Source of the DNA: a virus
Direction: 5' to 3' (one strand)
DNA length: 21,960 nt
IMG/VR virus record: IMGVR_UViG_3300031278_000016
Span: 1 to 21,960 of that record
In this document: piece by piece, positions 21,809-21,960 of the stretch
Numbering within the stretch: the first letter of the stretch is position 1
How the letters are laid out: each line of letters begins with the position of its first letter
The notes under the pieces: model-generated
The model's input: the letters and a program-made list of their open reading frames with translations, nothing else
Told to the model about the DNA's origin: nothing
Database searches by the model: none
Position numbers and translations under genes: made by a program

Positions 21809-21960
21809 ATGGCCAATATAGAACATAAAGACTTGGGCTATGCCGAACAGCATGTCATCCATTTCAAGGAATATGCTGACTCAACCGCTCGAGAAGAGGC
21901 GAGCGGGCTTACGGAAGATGATAACGGAAAGGTGGCTCTTCAAACGGATGAAGGTTCATA
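21809..21960 (+). CDS. Probable fibre or decoration protein, N terminus only
   Basis: An ATG at 21809 with GGAGG nine bases before it opens a frame that runs off the window edge (50 complete codons). The N terminus reads ANIEHKDLGYAEQHVIHFKEYADSTAREEASGLTEDDNGKVALQTDEGS. The pattern of a short leader, then ADSTAREEASGLT and DNGKVALQTDEGS, resembles the start of phage fibre or decoration proteins. Only a fragment is seen, so the call is tentative. Confidence 0.5.
   Translation, partial: MANIEHKDLGYAEQHVIHFKEYADSTAREEASGLTEDDNGKVALQTDEGS

Noticed and set aside
1-21960. CRISPR arrays, tRNA genes and insertion sequences
   Set aside because: No regularly spaced repeats, no cloverleaf with CCA-type ends and no transposase or terminal inverted repeats were seen.

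Overview
The window looks like part of the genome of a tailed double-stranded DNA phage, or of a prophage, with a podovirus-like head module. The evidence is the collinear set of terminase small-subunit candidate, GpA-type terminase large subunit, a portal of about 700 residues, scaffold, major capsid protein and head-tail adaptors. Strong GGAGG-type ribosome binding sites point to a bacterial host. I see no integrase, lysis genes, tRNAs or CRISPR array, so lifestyle and host cannot be fixed; the host group is not identifiable from what I can read.

Layout. (1) 1-3332: the end of an unknown gene, a small ORF, a DNA methyltransferase gene cut in two by an antisense HNH endonuclease gene, and a radical SAM protein. 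(2) 3354-6062: a tightly overlapping early-type operon with a coiled-coil protein, two small conserved phage proteins, a zinc-ribbon/ribbon-helix-helix protein, a replication-type winged-helix protein and an excisionase-like HTH protein. (3) 6063-6797: a sigma70-like promoter, a small ORF and an exported protein. (4) 6829-12478: packaging genes (small and large terminase candidates), an unknown protein, several tiny basic or coiled-coil proteins, the portal and a small coiled-coil ORF. (5) 12542-15932: a beta-helix-like structural protein, then an accessory island of unrecognised small ORFs, a 30-bp direct repeat, and an antisense HNH gene bracketed by terminator hairpins. (6) 15934-21960: scaffold carrying a C2H2 zinc finger, major capsid protein, further structural proteins, two head-tail adaptors and the start of a probable fibre or decoration protein.

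The most notable element is in the major capsid gene. Codon 45 is followed by a 1,061-nt group I intron (17281-18341) whose P1, P10, P3, P4, P7 and P9 pairings and conserved P/Q/R/S segments can be read directly. Its HNH homing-endonuclease gene lies on the opposite strand. Two more HNH genes, of different subfamilies, are also antisense to the otherwise entirely plus-strand gene set: one splits the methyltransferase and one sits between terminators ahead of the scaffold gene. The genome therefore carries three independent antisense HNH elements within 18 kb.

What can be inferred about function: the methyltransferase and radical SAM proteins may modify DNA or metabolites early in infection; the 3354-6062 operon is probably early regulation and replication; the region from 6829 onward packages DNA and builds capsid and connector, with strong non-terminating RNA hairpins after several structural genes that may tune mRNA stability.
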